DNA of 64,000 nt from Candidatus Fermentimicrarchaeum limneticum (GCA_013426015.1 CP058998.1:434001-498000), one strand, 5' to 3'; shown: positions 24,182 through 30,968, numbered from the stretch's first letter. Translations and numbers: made by a program. Notes: generated by a model from the sequence alone, not told the origin.

Positions 24182-24850
24182 ATGGCAATTAGACATACTC
24201 TTTTTGACTTATTAAAGTTTTCAAATCCCGAGCTTAATTATGGAGAAGGGGTAAAAAGGCTCAAAAAACTTGAGGAGGAACTAGATTCGAAAGATATCAT
24301 CTTAATTTTCTTTTTCTTTAGAGATGAACTTTATCTTATAAGTAAAGATATGTTTTCCATTGCATCAGCCAGTATTATAATTACACTTGAGGATCGACTA
24401 AAAAAGGAATTACTACTTTTATATGATGAGGGTAAACACCTGACTTCATCGAATGGAAAAGCTACAAGCCCTAAAGAAATTGAAGAATTTACCTTAAATA
24501 AACTGAGACTAGAGCTAGAAAGGCACATATCCAACAGTATGTCTGAACAAATTAAAGAGATGAATAAATTAAGAAGAGTCGTAGTGCACACAAATATGGA
24601 AAAAGCAGTTGAGCTGAATCTTTCAGGTAGAGCACAAATACCTGATTCGCTAATGACACATGAGAGCAGGCGAGTTAGTGTAGTTTTTAATCCAGAAATA
24701 CCGATTAAGATTCTAAAACTCTCACTTAAAGTTCTAAGAGAGCTGGAATCTGAGAATTTAAAAAAACAGGAACCATTTTTTGATCAAATGCTTGATGATA
24801 CAATTAAGAGAAGAAACGATTTCAATTCCGGAAAAATTTATGGATACTAA
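24182..24850 (+). CDS. helical protein with a HEPN-like Rx4H motif
   Basis: 222 residues, AT-rich, nearly all alpha-helical. The segment IKEMNKLRRVVVHTN (about residues 122-136) has the R-x4-H spacing of HEPN ribonucleases and follows two long helices (ASIIITLEDRLKKELLLLYDEG; KLRLELERHISNSMSEQI), the order seen in MAE_28990-type and other stand-alone HEPN proteins. HEPN proteins often act as toxins in defence. No obvious antitoxin (MNT-type nucleotidyltransferase) lies nearby, so the reading is tentative. Confidence 0.45.
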   Translation: MAIRHTLFDLLKFSNPELNYGEGVKRLKKLEEELDSKDIILIFFFFRDELYLISKDMFSIASASIIITLEDRLKKELLLLYDEGKHLTSSNGKATSPKEIEEFTLNKLRLELERHISNSMSEQIKEMNKLRRVVVHTNMEKAVELNLSGRAQIPDSLMTHESRRVSVVFNPEIPIKILKLSLKVLRELESENLKKQEPFFDQMLDDTIKRRNDFNSGKIYGY

Positions 24851-25149
24851 TTGTTCAAAATTACTTGATTAAGATTATCTAGTTGTTTTCTTTTTTTCAA
24901 TTTTATTAAACATTCTTCAAATTCATTAGCCTCTGCCTGACATTAGAGATTAGTTAGCACTTATAGTTTGTAAAGATAAACTGAGATACAAAGATTACTT
25001 AAGCATTGGGTCACAACTAGAGATTACACACTTCATTTTCGCAGCAATCCCTTTCTTATAGGTGCTTCATGTGTACTTCAGCCCTTAATATTTTCATTCA
25101 AAATATGCCGGCGGTGCATTACTTCTCATAGTGCCGACTCCCAATTCCC
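24851..25149. other. AT-rich intergenic stretch without recognisable feature
   Basis: About 300 bases, AT-rich, with stops in all frames. No promoter motif, repeat or hairpin stands out; probably decayed sequence. Confidence 0.4.
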
Positions 25150-25638
25150 TCAAAACCATGGACACATGCGAGAGTTATTTGGAAGAATGCATAGGTACAT
25201 CGGAACAGTCAGTACTTCACAGGTTTCGCGCATTCGTCTATAAATCACTACTGCGCGATGATTGCCGTCCATCAGCGTGTATGGTCCTTGTTTGGATATG
25301 GCAATCAAAATACCTATTGGTGCATCGGTTGATACCTGAAAATTTTCTACTTCGGTTGAATCTGCAGCTGTGGGAACACTTCTATCCGGTGAAATCCTAA
25401 TCCAAAAAGCGTCATTATTAATGACTCTTATTATGCCTTTCTGTTCAAAGTCATTTTTATCTACCGTCACTTCGTAATATTCTCCACCCCGCATCCATTT
25501 TATTAGGGGACTTCTACACTCCAGGAAATCCTCAAATTTTGAAGGGTCGTACCCACTGTCAATCATCCTTCGTTTCTCTGATGGATGCCATTCTCTCAAT
25601 ACTCTTTCTTCATTGACTTGTTCTTGATTAATCTTCAT
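25150..25638 (-). CDS. ParB/sulfiredoxin-fold domain protein
   Basis: 162 residues. YTLMDGNHRAVVIYRRM contains the DGNHR motif of the ParB N-terminal/sulfiredoxin fold, which binds nucleotides, preceded by a beta-rich segment (DAPIGILIAISKQGP). The rest is not recognised. Proteins of this fold outside chromosome partition often accompany DNA modification or mobile elements. It overlaps the end of the upstream zinc-ribbon gene by 11 bases, so the two form an operon. Confidence 0.65.
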   Translation of the reverse strand: MKINQEQVNEERVLREWHPSEKRRMIDSGYDPSKFEDFLECRSPLIKWMRGGEYYEVTVDKNDFEQKGIIRVINNDAFWIRISPDRSVPTAADSTEVENFQVSTDAPIGILIAISKQGPYTLMDGNHRAVVIYRRMRETCEVLTVPMYLCILPNNSRMCPWF

Positions 25639-25801
25639 GTTGTATCCTACTCTCCAAAAATGCTAGCCCACATTTATCACAAATGTACAAACTTAAATCA
25701 CGGTCTGAATCACCGAGATGTACTGTTTCCGGAACTTGACCTTGATCATTCTTAACTGCTGGAGTACCGCACCTTGGGCATCTAAATTCATATTTGTTCA
25801 T
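25628..25801 (-). CDS. zinc-ribbon protein
   Basis: 57 residues; FRCPRCGTPAVK and YICDKCGLAFLE give two CxxC knuckles. The ATG at 25801 follows GAGGTGAGAGC and fits better than the upstream in-frame starts. Minus-strand TATA TTATAAATT lies at about 25837-25845. Its end overlaps the ParB-like gene. Confidence 0.65.
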   Translation of the reverse strand: MNKYEFRCPRCGTPAVKNDQGQVPETVHLGDSDRDLSLYICDKCGLAFLESRIQHED

Positions 25802-25867
25802 GCTCTCACCTCTTAGAGTAGCTTGCTGCATCAAAATTTATAAGGATAAGCAGCCATAATACAAAGC

Positions 25868-26305
25868 ATGGAAAAATCAAAGTCTAAAAGTTCAAACAAA
25901 AATACTAAGCCAGATGCATATGTGAGTGAACCTTTCGGTCCGGTTACTGTAGACCAGCAAATGGCTATTACCGATGCTTTAACGCAAAGAGTTTACGACC
26001 GCTTGAAAAAGATGGCAGAAATGAGAAGAGAAATCGCAGCGCTCAATACTGGGATTTACAATGCTGAGACATATGAATTAATGGAGAAGGTAGTATTCAT
26101 AATTGCATTCTTATTTGCTATAGTTATTGTATCTGTTTTATCCTTCCTTCTTTATATTGCACAATATGGATATGCAGTAGCGGCTTTAGGCATTGGGATA
26201 GTCTACGTTTCATTCATAGTAGTATTCTACTCACGGCAGCGAGTTAGTATGAAAGCAGGAGCAGGGTCATGGTTTATGGAACTTAAAAAGGAAGACATTC
26301 GCTAG
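25868..26305 (+). CDS. two-segment membrane protein
   Basis: 145 residues with a soluble N-terminal 75 residues and two adjacent membrane segments (about 77-98 and 102-122). The short C-terminal tail ends MELKKEDIR. No family recognised. Confidence 0.55.
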   Translation: MEKSKSKSSNKNTKPDAYVSEPFGPVTVDQQMAITDALTQRVYDRLKKMAEMRREIAALNTGIYNAETYELMEKVVFIIAFLFAIVIVSVLSFLLYIAQYGYAVAALGIGIVYVSFIVVFYSRQRVSMKAGAGSWFMELKKEDIR

Positions 26306-26314
26306 TTGTGTATA

Positions 26315-26712
26315 ATATATCCTTAGTAAATCCGGTAAACCCGGCCTGCCTGCCGTCAGAGAAGGCAGAAAAGCAGGAAAAAGGCAGCCAGGCGCCGCCT
26401 AGACCGGAAAACCCCGGAGACGCAGGACCGTTCAGGCGTCAAAATCCGCTTCCTTCACAATTCCCCCATGAAACCTGCAGAAAAAGCGGATTTACCTCGG
26501 AGAGTCTGGAAAAGTAAATCCGCTACTGCTGCCTCTCCGACGATAAGCCGACCGAAAAGCCGAGCGGATTTACCGAATTTACCCGACGTGATTTATACAC
26601 TTGCGAGAAAGAGGGATTTACCGGGTTTTATGGCAATTTACCAGCGATTTACTCTCTTGCTTTTGATGTTTTCACCGGTATGGATTATACCCGAACTGGA
26701 TATGCAGAAATA
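26315..26712 (+). repeat. repeat tract A: reiterated GGATTTACC words and direct-repeat end
   Basis: The word GCGGATTTACC or its reverse complement occurs at about 26327, 26440, 26486, 26513, 26564 and 26612, in both orientations. The tract ends in TTGATGTTTTCACCGGTATGG... (26662-26707), repeated with changes at 27540-27585. No gene is convincing. Confidence 0.6.
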
Positions 26713-26779
26713 GACGAACTGGTCTACAAGCTATACGGAATCACTCGGCTTTAAAAAACAAAGAATTCATAATTGACGC

Positions 26780-27207
26780 ATGGAAATCGCTCATAAGGAG
26801 GAGCCTGCAGGAGAGGGAAAGAAGCAGGAGGAGAAGCAGCCTTCCCATGTAAGGAAGCTTCTCGAGAAGATGCACCTAAAGGAAATTGGGAAGCCGAAAT
26901 CCGTAGGGCAGGCTCTTGACTGGATGAAAAGGGATGCGGAAAGCGGGAAGCTGGAAAAGATAGCCGATGGAAGCATGAGAGAGCATCAGAAGCTCCTGGC
27001 GAAGAAATTCAAGAGGCGCGAGGAGTTTTTTATGACGGCAGAGAAATACCCGAAAGGGATGGCAGAAATAAAATGCTGGCAAAAGAACTGCAGAAAGAAG
27101 GCCAGGATCCGGCGCTCAAAGAGATTCAAGAAAGGCTGAAAGGCAGCTATAACGAGCAGGTGATTATCGCTGTTGCAAGGAGATGCCTGAACACCCGCAA
27201 GACTTAG
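26780..27207 (+). pseudogene. frameshifted gene for a basic helical protein
   Basis: The frame from 26780 codes a Lys/Glu-rich protein (HVRKLLEKMHLKEIGKPKSVGQALDWMKRD...). At the T6 run 27026-27031 the natural continuation is in another frame: one extra base gives FYDGREIPERDGRNKMLAKELQ then EGQDPALKEIQERLKGSYNE up to a stop at 27205-27207, a helical sequence of the same character. Without the shift the protein ends in a basic stretch at 27139. It is a pseudogene, a sequencing slip or a slippery-site frameshift. Family unknown. Confidence 0.6.
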
Positions 27208-27617
27208 ATAATTTCGCAAGCAATTGAAGATGAATATGCGGTGAGGAAGGGCATTTCCAGTGTAGAATAGCATTTAGAATCCGGTGTATCTGGCCAGGAA
27301 AAAGCGGAAAATAGCGTATTTGGCCTGCCGGAATCAGTTCACTCATGTCTCTTTCATGCTTCTTGCAAAAAATCAGGAGGCGGAACCGGTCTATCCCGGT
27401 TACTGAGGCAGCTCTTCTGCTGCCAGGCGGAAAAGCCTGAGAGCTTCTGCCTCGCAAGAGGCAAATACGCTGAAATTGAGGAAAAGAGAGCCGAATACAC
27501 CGAGTTTTTTAGTGTATTTTATGCTCGAGATGAGTGAAATTGATGTTTTCACCGATATGGGTTATACCCGGACTGGAAATGCAGGATTTATTGCGGATTG
27601 TGATGCTGGTTTTGATG

Positions 27618-27640
27618 AGAGGAACCTCGCGGTTCCCTCT
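27618..27640. repeat. AGAGGAACC hairpin H1
   Basis: AGAGGAACC-TCGC-GGTTCCCTCT followed by ACCTTCC. Same family as H2 (29038), H3 (29585) and H4 (9481). The flanking CTCTACCTT equals tRNA-Ala sequence. Confidence 0.65.
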
Positions 27641-27653
27641 ACCTTCCCTGAGA

Positions 27654-27698
27654 TGGACCGGGCGGGATTCGTATAAGAACCACGTCGATGGTTCTTAT
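27654..27698. repeat. 45-base direct repeat, left copy (tRNA-Ala fragment F3 plus hairpin)
   Basis: TGGACCGGGCGGGATTCG followed by the perfect hairpin ATAAGAACCA-CGTCGA-TGGTTCTTAT. All 45 bases recur identically at 28496-28540, on the other side of the HExxH gene. Confidence 0.85.
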
Positions 27699-27770
27699 CA
27701 TCTCCACGTATTCGCACCCCTACCATAAACATCACCTCGTTTTGGTTATAACGAAGCAAAGCAGAGCTTA

Positions 27771-28391
27771 TCATCGTTTCATAAATAAGAAAAAGAATTC
27801 AAATATATGCCGCATTTCGTGAATTAGCTCGTCCGATATTGGACAATCTTCACGTATAAGAATAAGCCATTTTTTTCCCTCTTCATCTAATTGTTTTACG
27901 AATGCCCTGGCTGATTTATCAAAAGTAATCGATTTTCCATATTCTTCTGTCTCCAAATTGCTAATTTTTTGCAACTGTTCGCCAATTCTAAAGAAATCAT
28001 CTTTTGTACAAACAATTGCTTTTATCTTTGGCATTTCGATTAAACCAACATTATACCCCTTATTCTTTAAATCTGATTTTAGAATTCTCCAAGCCTTTTC
28101 GATAGTTGATTTAGAGATAGGGGTAGGTTTTGATGTTAGTTGTATAAGGTTTAGTGGTAGGTTGATGTATCCAATCATTTCATCAACATAAGGGGCCAGT
28201 ATCTCTGGCTTTTCCTTTGAAACGTGCTTCATTACATCGGCGATTGCCCCTTTCTCAACATCAGAACCAGTTTTCAGAATATCAATCAGCTGCGATGCCA
28301 GTTTCTCATCCTTTTTAATGCTGTCTGCCAGAAACTGCACCAATTCCTTTGGCTTTCTTTTGGAGTTCCTTATCTCCTCACTTAAATTCAT
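27771..28391 (-). CDS. HEAT-like protein with C-terminal HExxH motif
   Basis: 206 residues. The N-terminal part (KLASQLIDILKTGSDVEKGAIADVMKHVSKEKPEILAPYVDEMIGYI) resembles HEAT/ARM repeats. The C-terminus has DELIHEMRHIFEFFF, a HExxH zinc motif, but the protein ends ten residues later, so the usual third ligand is missing and the gene may be truncated. The ATG at 28391 follows GGTGGTG. It carries the shared promoter and is bracketed by 45-base direct repeats. Confidence 0.6.
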   Translation of the reverse strand: MNLSEEIRNSKRKPKELVQFLADSIKKDEKLASQLIDILKTGSDVEKGAIADVMKHVSKEKPEILAPYVDEMIGYINLPLNLIQLTSKPTPISKSTIEKAWRILKSDLKNKGYNVGLIEMPKIKAIVCTKDDFFRIGEQLQKISNLETEEYGKSITFDKSARAFVKQLDEEGKKWLILIREDCPISDELIHEMRHIFEFFFLFMKR

Positions 28392-28403
28392 CTTCACCAC
28401 CAA

Positions 28404-28442
28404 GAATTAGTTAACATTCGGGAGTATATTAAGATTGCTTTG
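28404..28442 (-). promoter_or_regulatory. shared promoter motif, copy 6, with initiator
   Basis: On the minus strand CAAAGCAATCTTAATATAC (28442-28424) followed by ATGTTAACTAA at start-site distance and TTGGTGG before the ATG. Confidence 0.75.
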
Positions 28443-28495
28443 GTCTTTCCTGATTATATGTAAACAAAAACCACTCTCAGACGTAAAGCAAGGAG

Positions 28496-28540
28496 TGGAC
28501 CGGGCGGGATTCGTATAAGAACCACGTCGATGGTTCTTAT
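28496..28540. repeat. 45-base direct repeat, right copy (tRNA-Ala fragment F4 plus hairpin)
   Basis: Identical to 27654-27698. It is followed by GGATTCGAACCCCC at 28550-28563, the opposite half of a T-arm. Confidence 0.85.
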
Positions 28541-28595
28541 GATTTCCTTGGATTCGAACCCCCTTATTCATATATACCACCCCAGCATTTGTTTA

Positions 28596-28634
28596 GGTAA
28601 GCAATATTAATATAGTCCTCGATATTAACTACTT
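28596..28634 (+). promoter_or_regulatory. shared promoter, variant, with initiator
   Basis: GTAAGCAATATTAATATAG followed by ATATTAACTACTT and TTGGTGG, leading to the GTG at 28646. Confidence 0.65.
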
Positions 28635-28645
28635 TTGGTGGTAAA

Positions 28646-28930
28646 GTGGATAAGAAAAGCAAACCTATAACCAAAAAAGATAAAATGAAATTCAATCCCG
28701 AACCTGGGTTTATACTGCTGCTGATATTTTTTGTATTTATTGGTATGTTAGTAGAAAAGACAGGCGTATCCTTATTCATACCTCTAATTTTTTGGTTATT
28801 TGCCCTGATAGTTTACAAACAAGGACGTATATTTGGTATTCACGACAATGAGAAAGCAAGGCGTTGGGCGGTATATCTCGCCATTGCAGGGGTGTTCTTA
28901 TTCTTTTGGGAATTTAGAGTTTGTTGTTAA
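28646..28930 (+). CDS. two-segment membrane protein
   Basis: 94 residues with a Lys-rich start and two or three membrane segments (FILLLIFFVFIGMLV; LFIPLIFWLFALIVY; AVYLAIAGVFLFFW). Start GTG at 28646 after TTGGTGGTAAA. No family recognised. Confidence 0.6.
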   Translation: MDKKSKPITKKDKMKFNPEPGFILLLIFFVFIGMLVEKTGVSLFIPLIFWLFALIVYKQGRIFGIHDNEKARRWAVYLAIAGVFLFFWEFRVCC

Positions 28931-28951
28931 AGCCAGAGCAATCTTAATAGA

Positions 28952-29036
28952 TGGACCGGGCGGGATTCGAACCCGCGGCCTCTACCTTTTCCGCGGAAGA
29001 TGCGAAGGTAGCGATCTACCACTGATCTACCGGCCC
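28952..29036 (-). tRNA. tRNA-Ala(CGC) with a 13-base intron
   Basis: On the minus strand the acceptor stem GGGCCGG pairs with CCGGTCC and has the G3:U70 pair that marks alanine tRNA. The anticodon arm is CTACC-TT-CGC-A, then the insertion at 28988-29000 (TCTTCCGCGGAAA), then A-GGTAG. Removing it leaves a normal 7-base loop, with the intron after position 37, the usual archaeal place. T-arm GCGGG-TTCGAAT-CCCGC. CCA is not encoded. Confidence 0.9.
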
Positions 29037-29037
29037 A

Positions 29038-29060
29038 AGAGGAACCTCTCGGTTCCCTCT
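29038..29060. repeat. AGAGGAACC hairpin H2
   Basis: AGAGGAACC-TCTC-GGTTCCCTCT, directly abutting the 5' end of tRNA-Ala. It could serve as terminator for the upstream membrane gene or as a processing signal. Confidence 0.6.
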
Positions 29061-29098
29061 ACACTCCAATGCTTCGGCTTCAAGGTTACATTTATCCA

Positions 29099-29533
29099 TC
29101 AAAAATGAATAGAAAAGATTGGGGAAACGACTGTTGTGAACGACAAAATTCCGATTATTCCCCCGGCAAAAAATGACTTTCCCGCGAATCTCAGTCTGGA
29201 CCTGATTCCATCGCTGAATCCTAACCTGCTTAGCAGGTATAAGAATACTCCAAGTGGAAGATAGATTAATACGTATAGAGTCGGGAGCGACATATAGATT
29301 CTAAACGCCCAAGATGTTAAAAAAACACCGCTAGCCATACAGCATACATACGAACCGGTATCATACGGTGGCGGACAGGAACAATTTGGCGATTCTTCTA
29401 CGTAGCCCGCTCTGGACAAAAACGCCCAAAGAAAAATTATGATTGGCAGCAGGGCGAGCAGAAAGCCCACAATTATCGCATTCCTGTTTTCGTGCTCATC
29501 CTTCTTTCTGGCAGCAACGCTCTTCCTGGCCAT
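29099..29533 (-). CDS. three-segment membrane protein
   Basis: 144 residues with a Lys/Arg-rich start and membrane segments at about 18-40, 65-100 and 118-142. The loop SPNCSCPPPYDTGSYVCCMASG has several Cys. A minus-strand promoter GCTTTAAATATCC lies about 35 bases upstream. No family recognised. Confidence 0.6.
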   Translation of the reverse strand: MARKSVAARKKDEHENRNAIIVGFLLALLPIIIFLWAFLSRAGYVEESPNCSCPPPYDTGSYVCCMASGVFLTSWAFRIYMSLPTLYVLIYLPLGVFLYLLSRLGFSDGIRSRLRFAGKSFFAGGIIGILSFTTVVSPIFSIHF

Positions 29534-29584
29534 TTTACCACCATCGGATATTGTTTATTTTGGATATTTAAAGCAAAGCCCAGA

Positions 29585-29606
29585 AGAGGAACCTGCGGTT
29601 CCCTCT
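29585..29606. repeat. AGAGGAACC hairpin H3
   Basis: AGAGGAACC-TGC-GGTTCCCTCT followed by ACCTTCCC; the rightmost member of the family. Confidence 0.6.
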
Positions 29607-29665
29607 ACCTTCCCTTCTAGGGTATTATTATTAAGTTAAGGCGTTAAATAGCTTTTGGCGGCAGC

Positions 29666-29773
29666 ATGGGTATTCAAATCAATTTCAAGATGACAACGGA
29701 GCAGAAGATTGCTATAATAGCGCTGATTTTCCTTCTGATTATTGCATGGCTCGGCAAGATGAGTCAGGCCTAG
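29666..29773 (+). CDS. 35-residue single-segment membrane protein
   Basis: ATG after a TATA-like GTTAAATAGC (about 29642). Short polar start, then IAIIALIFLLIIAWLG as one membrane segment. Could be a small translocon-type or membrane-tether peptide; no family recognised. It ends 8 bases from the convergent nadC. Confidence 0.45.
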   Translation: MGIQINFKMTTEQKIAIIALIFLLIIAWLGKMSQA

Positions 29774-29780
29774 TTTTGGA

Positions 29781-30620
29781 TTACTCGCTCAACAGCAGCC
29801 TCAGGTTCACGTCTATTGCTTTGGGCGAATGCGTCAGGCACCCCATTGAGATGAAGTCCACATCGTATTTGGCGTAATCCTTCACTTTTTCAAGTGTTAT
29901 CCCGCCAGATACTTCCACGATGACCTTGTCCCTCAGCCCGCTCTCCTTCAGCATTTTCAGTGATTTTTCAATTTCAGGGAAAGGCATGTTGTCAAACATC
30001 ACCACATCCGCACCGTACTTGGCAGCCTCCAGCGCATCATTGGCGTTGTTCACCTCAATGCATATCTTCTTTGTGAAGCTCACGTGCGCCTTTGCTCTTC
30101 TGAGGCACTCCTCCACGCTTCCCACAATCCTCAGGTGGTTCCTCTTAATGATAATCTCGTCAGCCAGCGTCCATCTCTCCGGGTCTCCTCCCCCTATCCC
30201 CACGGACTTCTTGTCAAGGTAGCCCAGCACGGTCTTCCTGGTGCAGGTTATCCTCACTTTTGGGTTTACCTCTCTTGCAAGCTTCACAGCCTTCTTCGTC
30301 ATCGTGGCTATGCCGCTCATCCTCTGTATGATGTTCAAAGCAGTTCTTTCTGCTTCAAATAATCTTCTGCTGTTACCGCTCACTTCGAGCAGCACATCGC
30401 CCTCATGCATCTCACTTCCTTCCTTCATTACCTCGTTAACGTGCAGAGTATTGCTCTTCAATAGATGCGCGGCCTCCTCAACGCCCGCACATATCCCCTC
30501 CCCTATTGCAACCATCTCAGCCCTCAGCTCCATGTTCTTTGGGAGAAGAGCTGCAGTCGTGATATCCCTGAAGCCTATGTCCTCACGCATAATGTCAACA
30601 ATTATCTCTCTCCATCCCAT
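29781..30620 (-). CDS. nadC: nicotinate-nucleotide pyrophosphorylase (quinolinate phosphoribosyltransferase)
   Basis: 279 residues. Converts quinolinate and PRPP to nicotinate mononucleotide in NAD synthesis. Motifs: MREDIGFRDITTAALLP, EAERTALNIIQRMSGIATMTKKAV, CTRKTVLGYLDKKSVGIGGGDPERWTLADEIIIKRNHL, EVNNANDALEAAKYGADVVMFDNMP, VEVSGGITLEKVKDYAKYDVDFISMGCLTHSPKAIDVNL. The ATG at 30620 follows GGTGG. Length is normal. Confidence 0.95.
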   Translation of the reverse strand: MGWREIIVDIMREDIGFRDITTAALLPKNMELRAEMVAIGEGICAGVEEAAHLLKSNTLHVNEVMKEGSEMHEGDVLLEVSGNSRRLFEAERTALNIIQRMSGIATMTKKAVKLAREVNPKVRITCTRKTVLGYLDKKSVGIGGGDPERWTLADEIIIKRNHLRIVGSVEECLRRAKAHVSFTKKICIEVNNANDALEAAKYGADVVMFDNMPFPEIEKSLKMLKESGLRDKVIVEVSGGITLEKVKDYAKYDVDFISMGCLTHSPKAIDVNLRLLLSE

Positions 30621-30785
30621 GGGACCACCCAATTGTTTACGGGAGGGAGCTATTTAAAATTAGTGCCCTGCAGCTTCGGTACCGCAGGCGTTGCGCATGA
30701 ATGACGTTCACTGGAAAGTTACCCCCCTTCCGCCCGTTTAAATACCCCCCCAGACCACTTCATAACCGTTGAAGAGGTGATTGAG

Positions 30786-30911
30786 ATGAAGATTGACATT
30801 GCAAAACTGACCTTGGATGAAGTAGAGGCTCTCGCCGAGAGGCTCAAGGCGAATAATGCTTCCACCGTGATAAGCAGGATGGGTGACAGGCTTGTCCTTG
30901 ACGTAAGCTAG
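30786..30911 (+). CDS. 41-residue hypothetical protein
   Basis: Preceded by a TATA element (GTTTAAATACC, about 30737) and the ribosome binding site GAGGTGATTGAG. The product is acidic and looks like helix-strand-strand (LTLDEVEALAERLKANNASTVISRMGDRLVLDV). Well-formed signals and an ordered composition make it likely real; function unknown. Confidence 0.55.
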   Translation: MKIDIAKLTLDEVEALAERLKANNASTVISRMGDRLVLDVS

Positions 30912-30968
30912 GCATCAATAGCGGTGGAAAAGGAGGAAATGGCCGGACCTGGCGTTTTGATCGCCTTA

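Larger units (their letters stand above)
27208..27770. repeat. repeat tract B, hairpin and tRNA-Ala fragment
   Basis: A diverged partner of tract A: the iterated word is here GCGTATTTGGC or its complement (about 27280, 27313, 27462, 27492, 27511), and it ends with the repeat TTGATGTTTTCACCGATATGG (27540). Then come hairpin H1 (27618-27640) and fragment F3 (27654-27698). No gene is seen. Confidence 0.55.
7700..29610. other. accessory region bounded on its right by tRNA-Ala
   Basis: Genes here are mostly unrecognised, alternate in strand, differ strongly in base composition (AT-rich at 11.7-14.0, 22.7-26.3 and 27.8-28.9 kb; GC-richer at 15-17, 19 and 20.4-22.6 kb), and are separated by repeats. 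Fragments of tRNA-Ala 3' sequence occur at 8894, 9461, 27654 and 28496, and the intact tRNA-Ala is at 28952-29036. No integrase gene is recognisable. Boundaries are approximate and the term island is an inference from these signs. Confidence 0.6.

Noticed and set aside
24851-25149. Possible gene in the AT-rich gap
   Set aside because: All six frames are interrupted and no promoter or ribosome binding site stands out.
26315-26640. Reiterated GGATTTACC words considered as a CRISPR array
   Set aside because: Copies are about 9-11 bases, in both orientations and at irregular spacing; no direct repeats of 24-40 bases with even spacers and no cas genes.
8726-28634. The shared 19-base motif considered as CRISPR or transposon end repeats
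   Set aside because: It stands at promoter distance from start codons in most copies, contains a TATA-like core and is followed by start-site and ribosome-binding similarity, so promoter is the simpler explanation.
7700-29610. Search for an integrase or transposase in the accessory region
   Set aside because: No frame shows tyrosine-recombinase (R..H-R-Y), serine-recombinase or DDE transposase motifs; the island claim therefore rests on repeats and composition alone.
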